From positions 1 to 8,622 of the forward strand of contig JBJKRF010000079.1 in NCBI GenBank assembly GCA_046704785.1: a DNA stretch of 8,622 bases, in the 5' to 3' direction. Positions within the stretch are counted from its first letter, which is position 1. The number at the start of each line of letters is the position of its first letter. Source of the stretch: JBJKRF01 sp046704785. Its GTDB lineage: Bacteria > Chloroflexota > Anaerolineae > Anaerolineales > Villigracilaceae. Shown here piece by piece: positions 1-6,178 of this stretch. The notes under the pieces were generated by a model, which saw only the letters and a list, made by a program, of their open reading frames with translations, had not been told where the DNA came from and made no database searches. A program made the position numbers and the translations under genes.

Positions 1-122
1 ATCACCAAATTGGGTTCCCAGGTATTATTCGCTGTGTTAAGCTTTTACAAAACCGATTTCCCTACCGCTTTTCAGGCTCTATCATGATTTGCGCGTTCAA
101 TGCAAATGTTGTTCTGTAATAC

Positions 123-128
123 TATAAT
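123..128 (+). promoter_or_regulatory. Candidate -10 box of the kinase gene
   Basis: A perfect TATAAT lies 12 bases before the ATG at 141. No convincing -35 hexamer is found 16-18 bases upstream and there is no TG extension. If it is used, transcription would start near 135, leaving a leader of only a few bases. The rest of positions 1-140 shows no gene or other structure that I can support. Confidence 0.4.
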
Positions 129-140
129 AAGAGCGAGTTC

Positions 141-893
141 ATGTCGGTTGCCTCGGAAGAGATGTCGCACTTACTGAAGCTGGCCGGTAGTTACTTGCAG
201 ACTGTGACCAGGCGGTCGTCAGGTGACGCAGACCTGGCGGCGGCCCTGAACGAAATCGATGGCAGTTTGAGACGTATGAGTGATATTGCCGATAGCCTGC
301 TGGATGCCTCGTTGCTGGATGCCGGCGCACTCGAATTGGCGAGTGGCCCCGTTGACCTGGGACGCGTTTTGCGCAAAGTGCGCCGTAAATATGAGAAAGA
401 ATTAGTCGAGCGGCATATTGTGTTTTCCATGGTCAACCTCGACCGTCTGCCTCCCGTGGAAGGGGACGAGGTTTTGCTCGAAAAAATGTTTACGCAATTG
501 ATTATGAACGCGATCAAGTTCACGCCAAACAACGGAAAAATCATCGTTGATGGTCGCTTTCGTCTCAGACCCAACCAAGGCGTAATCCATGGCGAGGTGG
601 AGATCAACATCAGCGACACGGGGATTGGAATCGATCTATACAATCAAAATTCGATTTTCGAACAGTTTTATCGTCTGGAAAAAGCCGCGCGGCATCCAGA
701 GGCACAGGAAGGGTTTGGCCTGGGATTGGCGGTCGCAAAGGGAATTGTGGAGGCGCACGGTGGCCGCATTTGGGCGGAAAGCCCCGGACGTGACGAATAT
801 ACGTTGCCGGGCAGCCAGTTCCACGTTGTCTTGCCCACCGTCAAAGACCCGGTTTTGGCCCCAACTGCCATGGATAACGGGGTGACACTCTGA
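141..893 (+). CDS. Histidine-kinase-like ATPase, soluble, H-box degenerate
   Basis: The 250-residue protein has a good HATPase_c domain from about residue 105 to 233. The N-box is MNAIKFTP with N123, the G1 box is DTGIGID (159-165), the F-box is FEQFYR (173-178) and the G2 box is GFGLGL (191-196), followed by the typical GGRIWAESP. Residues 30-68 look like the second helix of a HisKA dimerisation domain (DSLLDASLLDAG). The first helix should carry the His-Glu-Leu-Arg-Thr-Pro motif. Aligned on its GSYLQ end, the His position falls on S5 (SEEMSHL), so the phosphoacceptor seems absent; H10 is the only nearby His. There is no membrane segment or sensor domain. An in-frame stop at 117-119 prevents extension upstream. 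The start has only a weak purine stretch (AAGAG). It could be an intact cytoplasmic ATPase acting with a partner, or the remnant of a longer kinase. The fold is certain; the signalling role is not. Confidence 0.85.
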   Translation: MSVASEEMSHLLKLAGSYLQTVTRRSSGDADLAAALNEIDGSLRRMSDIADSLLDASLLDAGALELASGPVDLGRVLRKVRRKYEKELVERHIVFSMVNLDRLPPVEGDEVLLEKMFTQLIMNAIKFTPNNGKIIVDGRFRLRPNQGVIHGEVEINISDTGIGIDLYNQNSIFEQFYRLEKAARHPEAQEGFGLGLAVAKGIVEAHGGRIWAESPGRDEYTLPGSQFHVVLPTVKDPVLAPTAMDNGVTL

Positions 894-905
894 GGAAAAA
901 CGAAG

Positions 906-936
906 CGGTGGGGCACACGGTCCGTGTGCCCCACCG
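906..936. terminator. Hairpin between convergent genes
   Basis: A 14-bp perfect inverted repeat (906-919 with 923-936, loop GTC) sits between the kinase stop at 893 and the end of the minus-strand operon at 977. Read on the minus strand it is followed after five bases by TTTTT. Read on the plus strand it is followed only by AATTT. It probably insulates both directions. Confidence 0.7.
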
Positions 937-948
937 AATTTAGCGGGG

Positions 949-978
949 AAAAAGACGCGGGAAGCCTGAACAGGCGTC
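949..978 (-). terminator. Candidate terminator of the moeA-VKOR operon
   Basis: On the minus strand GACGC (978-974) can pair with GCGTC (958-954), followed directly by five T (953-949). A small inner GCCTG/CAGGC pairing is also possible. The stem overlaps the TGA of the last operon gene. It is weaker than the 906-936 hairpin just downstream, so the two may act in series. Confidence 0.4.
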
Positions 979-1207
979 AATACTCGTCTTGATCGTCGTC
1001 CCACAGGTCGTCGTCATCGTCGACTTCTTCCTCCCATTCATCCAGTTCTTCTTCCTCATCCTCCCACTCTTCTTGCGACGCGGTTGCTTCGTCGCTGGGA
1101 GAATAGGTGGCGCAACCGGTGTCAGGGTCGATTTCGACTGCGGCTGCACTGCAATAGCCATCGTCCAGGAAAATGCAGTCGGTGTAGTGACAGCGAATGC
1201 GTGGCAT
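977..1207 (-). CDS. Small Cys-motif protein with acidic tail (DUF1540-like)
   Basis: This 76-residue protein has two parts. Residues 1-37 carry four cysteines (C6, C11, C19, C32) in a pattern resembling the DUF1540-type motif (C-x4-C-x7-C-x12-C), likely a small metal-binding or disulfide-bonded fold. Residues 45-76 are almost only Glu, Asp and Trp, ending DDDQDEY. No signal peptide or membrane helix is seen, so it should be cytoplasmic. Translation is well supported: AGGAGA (1218-1213) sits five bases before the ATG and overlaps the stop of the upstream VKOR gene, so the two are probably translationally coupled. Its function is unknown. Assignment to DUF1540 rests on cysteine spacing only. 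The tail may make it a highly soluble metal- or protein-binding factor, which is inference. Confidence 0.75.
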   Translation of the reverse strand: MPRIRCHYTDCIFLDDGYCSAAAVEIDPDTGCATYSPSDEATASQEEWEDEEEELDEWEEEVDDDDDLWDDDQDEY

Positions 1208-1216
1208 ACGTTTCTC

Positions 1217-1648
1217 CTAATCAGCAGGTTCTCTTAATAGTCGTGCGATCGACAGGCCGAACAAAATGGTCATCGAGATTTGTGATGTGAGGCAGAATGG
1301 GCATAACGCCTTGATTACGAAGATTTCCAGAAAGATCAGGTACAACGTGAACAAGAAGCCCAGAAGCGCCACCCCAAAGATGATCAACGTACCGTTCTCT
1401 GCTAGGAACGTGTTGCCTCTTGGTTCGATCAGCAAGAGTACCAGGAGCGCAAGGTAACCGACGATGCCAATGACGGCCACCGGGATGCCGTAGATTTCAG
1501 CATACGGGCTGGCATTTACGGTGGAACAGCCGCCGTTTCCGACGCACATATTCTCGTTGCCGGTTAATTTGAAAATCGTCATATAAACTGACACCGCCAG
1601 GCCGATGACTGCGAAAGCGATGCTTGCCCAATATAGTTTTTTGTCCAT
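1217..1648 (-). CDS. VKOR family disulfide-forming membrane protein
   Basis: The 143-residue protein is almost entirely hydrophobic helices (about 7-27, 55-74, 86-110 and 118-138). It carries the VKOR cysteine set: loop cysteines C35 and C41 followed by the conserved Ser and the YGIPVAVIG segment, and the quinone-side active-site pair CPFC at 116-119. Bacterial VKOR homologues re-oxidise a thioredoxin-like DsbA partner and pass electrons to quinone, so they drive disulfide formation outside the cytoplasm. Here there is no fused thioredoxin domain, so a separate partner is expected; none lies in the window. The start is supported by GGAGGA (1660-1655) inside the 3' end of moeA. The moeA stop lies one base upstream, so the genes are tightly coupled. 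Being next to a molybdenum gene may mean maturation of exported enzymes, but that is inference. Confidence 0.93.
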   Translation of the reverse strand: MDKKLYWASIAFAVIGLAVSVYMTIFKLTGNENMCVGNGGCSTVNASPYAEIYGIPVAVIGIVGYLALLVLLLIEPRGNTFLAENGTLIIFGVALLGFLFTLYLIFLEIFVIKALCPFCLTSQISMTILFGLSIARLLREPAD

Positions 1649-1649
1649 G

Positions 1650-2882
1650 TCAGTCCTCCATGAGCCAGGCTTCTACCTCGGTATAAGGCGGGCAGGATTT
1701 TACACCAGATGGAATAATCAGTAAAGCATTTGCCTGGACAAGCGAAAACAAATTTCCGGAGCCTTGGTGCCCGGTGAGGTGGGCGACGTGTTTTCCGTCT
1801 TCGAGATTCACCTGCGCCCGTAGATAGCTCTCGCGCCCATCGGACTCAACGGCCTCGCCCAGGGTCACACGCACCCGTGGCCGTTCCACCGTTTCGACGC
1901 CGCACAGCCGCCCCAGGGCCGGACGCACAAAAACTTCGAAGCCGACGAAGGCCGAAACGGGGTTGCCCGGCAGCCCGAAGAATGGAATCTGGTGGTAGTG
2001 ACCGAAGGCTAGCGGTTTGCCGGGACGCATATTTACTTTCCAGAAATCCAGTGCGCCCTGGCTGGTGACCACATCCTTGACGTAGTCGAAAGCGCCCACG
2101 CTCACCCCTGCCGACGAGAGAATCACATCTGCCCGGGCAGAGACGGCCTTCTCGAGGCGTTCCTCCACCGACTGGCGTGTGTCGCGCGCTACGCCCAGGG
2201 GCAGCACCCGGCAGCCGGCTTCTTCGGCCAGCGCGGCTAGGCTGTACGAGTTCGCGTCGCGCACCTTGCCGGGGGTCAGTGGCGCGTCCACGGGTAGGAG
2301 TTCGTCGCCGCTGGAAAGGATCGCCACGCTGGGCATGCGGTAGACAGACAGTTTTGCGACTCCCAACGTAGCCAGCATGCCGATGTCTTGGGGGCGCAGG
2401 CGTCGACCCGTGTTGAGCACCCGGTCGCCGGCGTGCAGGTCGGTTCCGGCCTGCCGCACGTGTTCCCCTGCTTTGACCGTGACGAAGACCGTCACCTCGG
2501 CGGGGGCGGGAGTACCGGCGTCACGTGTGCCAAAATCGGTGCCTTCCACCATGACGACCGCGTCTGCCCCGGACGGCAGGGGAGCGCCGGTCATGATGCG
2601 CGCTGCCTGCCCCGATTGCAGGCGAAAGTCGGGCGTGCTTCCGGCAGGGATGTCGCCGACCACCGGCAAACGAATGCCGGCTGCGGACTTTGCGCTTGCC
2701 ACATCTTCACTGCGCAGGGCAAATCCGTCTACGCTGGAGTTGTCGAAAGGCGGCAGGGAGTCGGCAGCGTGGATGTCTTCGGCCAGAACGCGTGTGCGTG
2801 CCTCTGCCAGTGGAATTGCTTCGGTCTCGATCGCTCGAAAATGAGATAGGATTTGCTGGCGTGCTTCCTGGACGCTAAGCAT
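1650..2882 (-). CDS. moeA: Molybdopterin molybdenumtransferase MoeA
   Basis: MoeA inserts molybdate into adenylylated molybdopterin in the last step of molybdenum cofactor synthesis, in the cytoplasm. The 410-residue length is normal. Visible family motifs are PPFDNSSVDGFA (44-55), MTGAPLPSGADAVVM (97-111), SSGDEL (190-195), SSAGVSVGAFDYVKD (256-270), MRPGKPLAFG (285-294) and GLPGNPVSA (303-311), with a domain IV segment GHQGSGNLFSL (371-381). The second Gly of the usual SGGVSVG is Ala here, which I believe is a tolerated variant. The ATG has GGAGG five bases upstream and a TATAAT promoter just before that, so it is the first gene of the moeA-VKOR-acidic protein operon. No other Moco genes are in the window. 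Confidence 0.97.
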   Translation of the reverse strand: MLSVQEARQQILSHFRAIETEAIPLAEARTRVLAEDIHAADSLPPFDNSSVDGFALRSEDVASAKSAAGIRLPVVGDIPAGSTPDFRLQSGQAARIMTGAPLPSGADAVVMVEGTDFGTRDAGTPAPAEVTVFVTVKAGEHVRQAGTDLHAGDRVLNTGRRLRPQDIGMLATLGVAKLSVYRMPSVAILSSGDELLPVDAPLTPGKVRDANSYSLAALAEEAGCRVLPLGVARDTRQSVEERLEKAVSARADVILSSAGVSVGAFDYVKDVVTSQGALDFWKVNMRPGKPLAFGHYHQIPFFGLPGNPVSAFVGFEVFVRPALGRLCGVETVERPRVRVTLGEAVESDGRESYLRAQVNLEDGKHVAHLTGHQGSGNLFSLVQANALLIIPSGVKSCPPYTEVEAWLMED

Positions 2883-2907
2883 AGTTCCTCCGGGTAAAGG
2901 CGGCGAG

Positions 2908-2936
2908 ATTATACTCGAAAACCTTTTGGTTGAAAG
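2908..2936 (-). promoter_or_regulatory. moeA: Promoter of the moeA operon
   Basis: On the minus strand a perfect TATAAT (2913-2908) lies 25 bases before the moeA ATG. The -35 element is weak: TTTCAA lies at about 17 bases spacing. A start near 2901 would leave a leader of about 18 bases that includes the GGAGG. Confidence 0.55.
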
Positions 2937-2962
2937 TAAAGAGTTGATTAACTTTTGTATAG

Positions 2963-2996
2963 AAAAAAGCCCCGTTGTTACGTCGGGCCGCCGACG
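2963..2996 (-). terminator. Rho-independent terminator of rel
   Basis: Read on the minus strand, CGTCGG and CCGACG (2996-2991 with 2986-2981) form a 6-bp GC stem with a 4-base loop. A GGGGC stretch and six T (2968-2963) follow. The T run is about 12 bases from the stem. An alternative pairing of GCCCG with CGGGGC, with one bulge, ends directly at the T run. Either way it separates rel from the moeA operon. Confidence 0.6.
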
Positions 2997-3017
2997 CCTG
3001 CAATATTCCCTCGTGTT

Positions 3018-5240
3018 TTATGCGCCGCTGCGTACGCGTGTGGCTTCGAGCACGTTATCCAGGTTCTCGATGCGCGTCAAAACACGGCTCAGTTGCGTGA
3101 TGTTACGCACTTCCAAGATCAAGCGGATGTCGGCCAGGTCGGCGCGATCGATGGGATGGACGATGCGTATATTCGCATCCACGATGTTAACGCCTTCGTT
3201 GGTGAGCAGGGTGGAGATGTCTCCCATTAGTCCCTGGCGATCGAAAGCTGTAATGTGGATGGGCACCGGATAAGTGTGCGTCTGCTCGCCCCAAGCAACT
3301 TTGACCAGTCGCTCGCGCTCGGTATTGCGCAAAATGTTGGGGCAGTCTTGGCGATGGATGGTTGCGCCGCGTCCGCGCGTGATGTAGCCGATGATGGGAT
3401 CGCCCGGTGTGGGGTTGCAGCACTTTGCCATGCTGGTCAGGATTCCGCGTAGCCCCACCACGGAGACGGCCTGACTGGAAACCGTTTCGCTGCTGGGCGG
3501 CGAAATGACCAGTTCGTTCTCCGTCAGATTGTCGTCCGAAATGAGCATGACGATGCGGTTCATCGATAGATCGCCACAGCCCAGCGCCACGAATAAATCA
3601 TCGGGGGTCTTGAAATCAAGCTGCCGGGCGAGATGCTCCAGGTTGACATCGTTCAAGCCCAGACGGTGCAGTTCGCGTTCCAACATCTGGCGGCCCTGCG
3701 TCAGATTCTGTTCGCGGTCTTGCTTTTTGAACCACTGCCTGATTTTTGAGCGCGCCCGTTGCGTCTTGACCAGTCCCAGGCTCAGGTTGAGCCAATCGCG
3801 GCTGGGGCCGCCGTGCTTCGAGACCAGGATTTCCACCTGCTGCCCGGTTTTGAGTTCGCAGTCGAGCGGCATGAGCTTCCCGTCCACCTTGGCGCCGCGA
3901 CAACGGTGTCCCACATCGGTGTGGACGTGGTAGGCAAAGTCGATGGGGGTGGAACCGGCCGGCAGGTCGATGATGTCGCCGCGGGGCGTAAAGACGTAGA
4001 CGCGGTCCTCGAAAACGTCGGTCTTCATCGAATCGACGAATTCCTGGGCGTCCTGCACATCCTGCTTCCATTCCATCATCGAACGTAACCACAGAATATG
4101 CTGCTCGTAGCGCTGGTCGCGTTTGGAGCCTTCTTTGTAGCGCCAGTGGGCGGCGATGCCGAACTCGGCGTTCTGGTGCATTTCCGGCGTGCGAATCTGC
4201 ACCTCCAACGGTTTGCCGTCGTCGTAGAGCACCGCCGTGTGCAGCGACTGGTAGAAATTGTCTTTTGGCGCGGCGATGTAATCGTCGAACTCGCCGGGGA
4301 TGGGCCGCCAGTGGTTGTGGATGATGCCCAGAGTGGCGTAGCAGGCGGGAATGTCTGGGACGATCAGGCGCACACCCCGCACGTCGCGTACCATTTCGAA
4401 GGTTTTTCCCTTCTGCTGCATCTTCCGGTAAATGGAATAGATATGCTTGGGGCGGCCACTGATCTCAGCCGTGATGCCTGCCTGGGTGAGAATCTTTTTC
4501 AGCGCTTCGATGATTTCCACGATCTGTTCTTCGCGCACACTGCGCCGGTCGGTGAGTTGTTCTGCAATTTCCTTATATTTTTCGGGATTCACGTACCGAA
4601 ATGACAGATCTTCCAACTCCCACTTGACCTGCCAGATGCCCAGGCGGTTGGCGAGCGGCGCGTAGATATCCAGCGTTTCTTGTGCGATGCGCCGCTGCTT
4701 TTCGGGCGGGGTGAAGCCAAGCGTGCGCATATTGTGCAGACGGTCGGCCAATTTGATGAGCACCACGCGTACGTCGTCGTTCATCGCCAGGAAGGTTTTG
4801 CGCATGGCCTCGATGGCGATCTGGCGCTTGCGGCGTGAGAGCTGTTCGGCGCTGAGACTCACGTCGTCGTCTTCGTTATCTGCTAGGGCCGTACGTGAGA
4901 CGCGCGGCAGGCTCTTTAACTTGGTAACCCCGTCGACCAGGTGCGCGACGACATCGCCAAACTGCTCGCGGATGTCGCTCAAGGTGATGATTGTGTCCTC
5001 AACGGTATCGTGCAACAGGCCCGCAGCCACTACCTCGGCCGGCATGCGCAACTCTGCCAGGATGGAAGCTACGGCAACGCAGTGATTGATATAGGGTTCT
5101 CCCGATTGGCGTTTTTGCTCGATATGCGCTTCGGTGGCTATTTCATAGGCGCGTTGGATCATCTCCCGGTCAAACGAAGTGTAATACTCCGGGAGATGAT
5201 CGAGCAAAGGTCTGATGCCAATCGCCTGCTCCATTTTCAT
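3018..5240 (-). CDS. rel: Bifunctional (p)ppGpp synthetase/hydrolase (RelA/SpoT)
   Basis: The 740-residue Rel protein makes and degrades the stringent-response alarmone (p)ppGpp. The N-terminal HD hydrolase is intact: H53, HDTVED (77-82) and D166 in KLADRLHNMRTL. The synthetase carries R263 in GRPKHIYSIYRKM, D286, Y330 in DNFYQSLHT and E346 in LEVQIRTPEMH. A TGS domain follows (about 413-473, VYVFTPRGDIIDLP), then a helical region, a zinc-finger/RIS segment with C607, C608 and C633 (MAKCCNP ... HRQDCPNI), and a C-terminal ACT domain (about 659-735). Key residues sit about 22 positions later than in the Streptococcus Rel numbering as I remember it. This is explained by an acidic insert near 111-132 in the hydrolase domain. 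No Shine-Dalgarno is seen before the ATG; M3 is a possible alternative start. It has its own promoter, although ybaK lies 76 bases upstream on the same strand. Confidence 0.97.
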   Translation of the reverse strand: MKMEQAIGIRPLLDHLPEYYTSFDREMIQRAYEIATEAHIEQKRQSGEPYINHCVAVASILAELRMPAEVVAAGLLHDTVEDTIITLSDIREQFGDVVAHLVDGVTKLKSLPRVSRTALADNEDDDVSLSAEQLSRRKRQIAIEAMRKTFLAMNDDVRVVLIKLADRLHNMRTLGFTPPEKQRRIAQETLDIYAPLANRLGIWQVKWELEDLSFRYVNPEKYKEIAEQLTDRRSVREEQIVEIIEALKKILTQAGITAEISGRPKHIYSIYRKMQQKGKTFEMVRDVRGVRLIVPDIPACYATLGIIHNHWRPIPGEFDDYIAAPKDNFYQSLHTAVLYDDGKPLEVQIRTPEMHQNAEFGIAAHWRYKEGSKRDQRYEQHILWLRSMMEWKQDVQDAQEFVDSMKTDVFEDRVYVFTPRGDIIDLPAGSTPIDFAYHVHTDVGHRCRGAKVDGKLMPLDCELKTGQQVEILVSKHGGPSRDWLNLSLGLVKTQRARSKIRQWFKKQDREQNLTQGRQMLERELHRLGLNDVNLEHLARQLDFKTPDDLFVALGCGDLSMNRIVMLISDDNLTENELVISPPSSETVSSQAVSVVGLRGILTSMAKCCNPTPGDPIIGYITRGRGATIHRQDCPNILRNTERERLVKVAWGEQTHTYPVPIHITAFDRQGLMGDISTLLTNEGVNIVDANIRIVHPIDRADLADIRLILEVRNITQLSRVLTRIENLDNVLEATRVRSGA
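5157..5201 (-). repeat. 13-bp inverted repeat inside the start of rel
   Basis: GATCATCTCCCGG (5157-5169) and its exact reverse complement (5189-5201) flank a 19-base spacer. The repeat lies 40-84 bases into the rel coding region, over codons for residues about 14-28 (DHLPEYY ... DREMI). In mRNA it would form a strong stem near the 5' end. Confidence 0.8.
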
Positions 5241-5249
5241 CGTGGGACT

Positions 5250-5277
5250 ATTGTAGCCAATCCTGGGTAAAAATCAA
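5250..5277 (-). promoter_or_regulatory. Promoter of rel
   Basis: On the minus strand TTGATT (5277-5272) and TACAAT (5255-5250) are spaced by 16 bases. The -10 box ends 9 bases before the ATG, so the mRNA would start only a few bases upstream of the start codon. No Shine-Dalgarno is visible, consistent with near-leaderless initiation. Confidence 0.55.
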
Positions 5278-5316
5278 AGATATGCCGGGAGTTCGTTCGA
5301 AATTCTGGCTATGCAC

Positions 5317-5835
5317 TTATCGGTGTAATTTTGGTGCACCAGGTGAATGGGCTGTTTTTTGGCTATCGCCGGAGAAAATTCCAACCTCAACCTCTCCCAA
5401 CGCCCGTCGCAAGTCTGCGCTTTGGAGGATGATGCCCACGTTGCGTTCGCCGGAGCCCATCGAAATTTCTGTCTGCTGAAAGACGCTTTCGTCGATCAGC
5501 ACTCGTAAGGGCTGTTTAATTCCAATGGGGGCGACGGCACCAATCGGGTAGCCCGTGACCATCAACACTTCCTCCGGTGTAGCCATCGTCAGGCGCGATT
5601 GCCCCAGATAAGTGCGTAACGCCAGCCAGGAGATTTGTGAGGGCCCCGCCACCAGCACCATGATGAATTTCCCCTCTGTCAGCCGAAAGACGATGCTGCG
5701 TACCACCTGCGCTGGCGCTTGCCCGCGTTCCTGGGCCGCCTGTTCCAGGGAAGTGACCTGTCCTTCGTGGCGGAAGACGCGGTGTGGAATATTCTGTTTG
5801 CTCAGGGCTTGGGAAACGGGGGGAAAGTCGTTCAT
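5317..5835 (-). CDS. YbaK/ProX-type aminoacyl-tRNA deacylase
   Basis: This 172-residue protein matches the YbaK/EbsC fold, which in trans hydrolyses mischarged tRNAs such as Cys-tRNA(Pro) or Ala-tRNA(Pro). Visible family features are the opening ALSKQNIPHRVFRHEG, the VTSLEQAA segment, the QVVRSIVF strand-helix, the PIGAVAPIG loop (97-105) and RVLIDESVF. The position equal to the catalytic Lys of YbaK (Lys46 in my memory of the H. influenzae protein) is Arg46 here. The start at 5835 is chosen because homologues begin here and a -10 box lies just upstream. The frame stays open to an ATG at 5895, which would add 20 unlikely residues. The C-terminal tail after about residue 150 is not conserved-looking. 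It lies 76 bases upstream of rel, on the same strand. The substrate is unknown. Confidence 0.88.
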   Translation of the reverse strand: MNDFPPVSQALSKQNIPHRVFRHEGQVTSLEQAAQERGQAPAQVVRSIVFRLTEGKFIMVLVAGPSQISWLALRTYLGQSRLTMATPEEVLMVTGYPIGAVAPIGIKQPLRVLIDESVFQQTEISMGSGERNVGIILQSADLRRALGEVEVGIFSGDSQKTAHSPGAPKLHR

Positions 5836-5841
5836 GCGGTC

Positions 5842-5870
5842 ACTATACTGCGAAAGCGCCAGAAAGGGAA
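5842..5870 (-). promoter_or_regulatory. Candidate leaderless promoter of ybaK-like gene
   Basis: On the minus strand TATAGT (5847-5842) lies six bases before the ATG at 5835. A poor -35 (TTCCCT, 5870-5865) is at 17 bases spacing. Initiation at the usual distance would fall on the A of the start codon. No Shine-Dalgarno is present. This also argues against the upstream ATG at 5895. Confidence 0.4.
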
Positions 5871-5914
5871 GTCTGTTCCCGCTTGATGCGTACATCTATG
5901 GAACGGCACTTATT

Positions 5915-5943
5915 TTGACTTTTTAAATCGTTTCGCGTATAGT
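5915..5943 (+). promoter_or_regulatory. Sigma70-type promoter of the small membrane protein-ADH pair
   Basis: TTGACT (5915-5920) and TATAGT (5938-5943) are spaced by exactly 17 bases, a near-consensus housekeeping promoter. Transcription would start near 5950, giving a leader of about 29 bases that contains GGAGG at 5969-5973. Confidence 0.75.
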
Positions 5944-5978
5944 AAGGTCTATCTGTTTCTTTTGTTACGGAGGTTACA

Positions 5979-6158
5979 ATGTTTGCGATTCAGTTACTCC
6001 AAGAAGGCGGCGCACAGACGAACATCACCTGGCTCGTTTGGGTCGTGCTGGTCCTTTTCTTCGTGATGGTTTTCCTGGGCTGGTTGGTCTCCAGCAAAGG
6101 CTGGTTGGAAGACGAATCCCAGCCGGAACAAGATGCGCATGCTGATCACCATAAATAG
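5979..6158 (+). CDS. Small single-pass membrane protein, 59 residues
   Basis: The gene is short but well supported by a near-consensus promoter, GGAGG five bases before the ATG and a clear topology. The N-terminus (MFAIQLLQEGGAQTNIT) is short and polar, probably outside. One hydrophobic helix spans about residues 18-38 (WLVWVVLVLFFVMVFLGWLV). An acidic, His-rich tail follows (KGWLEDE ... DAHADHHK). Membrane orientation by positive-inside is ambiguous because K40 lies just after the helix. The stop is 20 bases before the alcohol dehydrogenase start, so the two should be co-transcribed. I do not recognise a family. It could be a small subunit or membrane anchor for the dehydrogenase or for another complex; that is inference from position only. 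Confidence 0.8.
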   Translation: MFAIQLLQEGGAQTNITWLVWVVLVLFFVMVFLGWLVSSKGWLEDESQPEQDAHADHHK

Positions 6159-6178
6159 TTCATTGTATTGAGAGCCCT

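Noticed and set aside
989..1237. Hydrophobic plus-strand frame that could look like a membrane protein
   Set aside because: The hydrophobic Val/Phe/Leu run is simply the complement of the Asp/Glu codons of the acidic protein, which has a good Shine-Dalgarno and operon position.
2377..2849. Two long plus-strand frames opposite moeA
   Set aside because: Their translations have no family motifs and are the antisense of a clearly conserved MoeA; no Shine-Dalgarno or promoter.
2942..2953. Small dyad AGTT-gatt-AACT upstream of the moeA promoter
   Set aside because: Only four pairs, AT-rich, expected by chance in such a region.
3505..5085. Several plus-strand frames of 100-170 codons opposite rel
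   Set aside because: All lie antisense to the fully conserved Rel protein and show no recognisable domains.
5836..5895. N-terminal extension of the ybaK-like protein to an ATG at 5895
   Set aside because: The extra 20 residues are not family-like and would cover the -10 box placed before the 5835 start.
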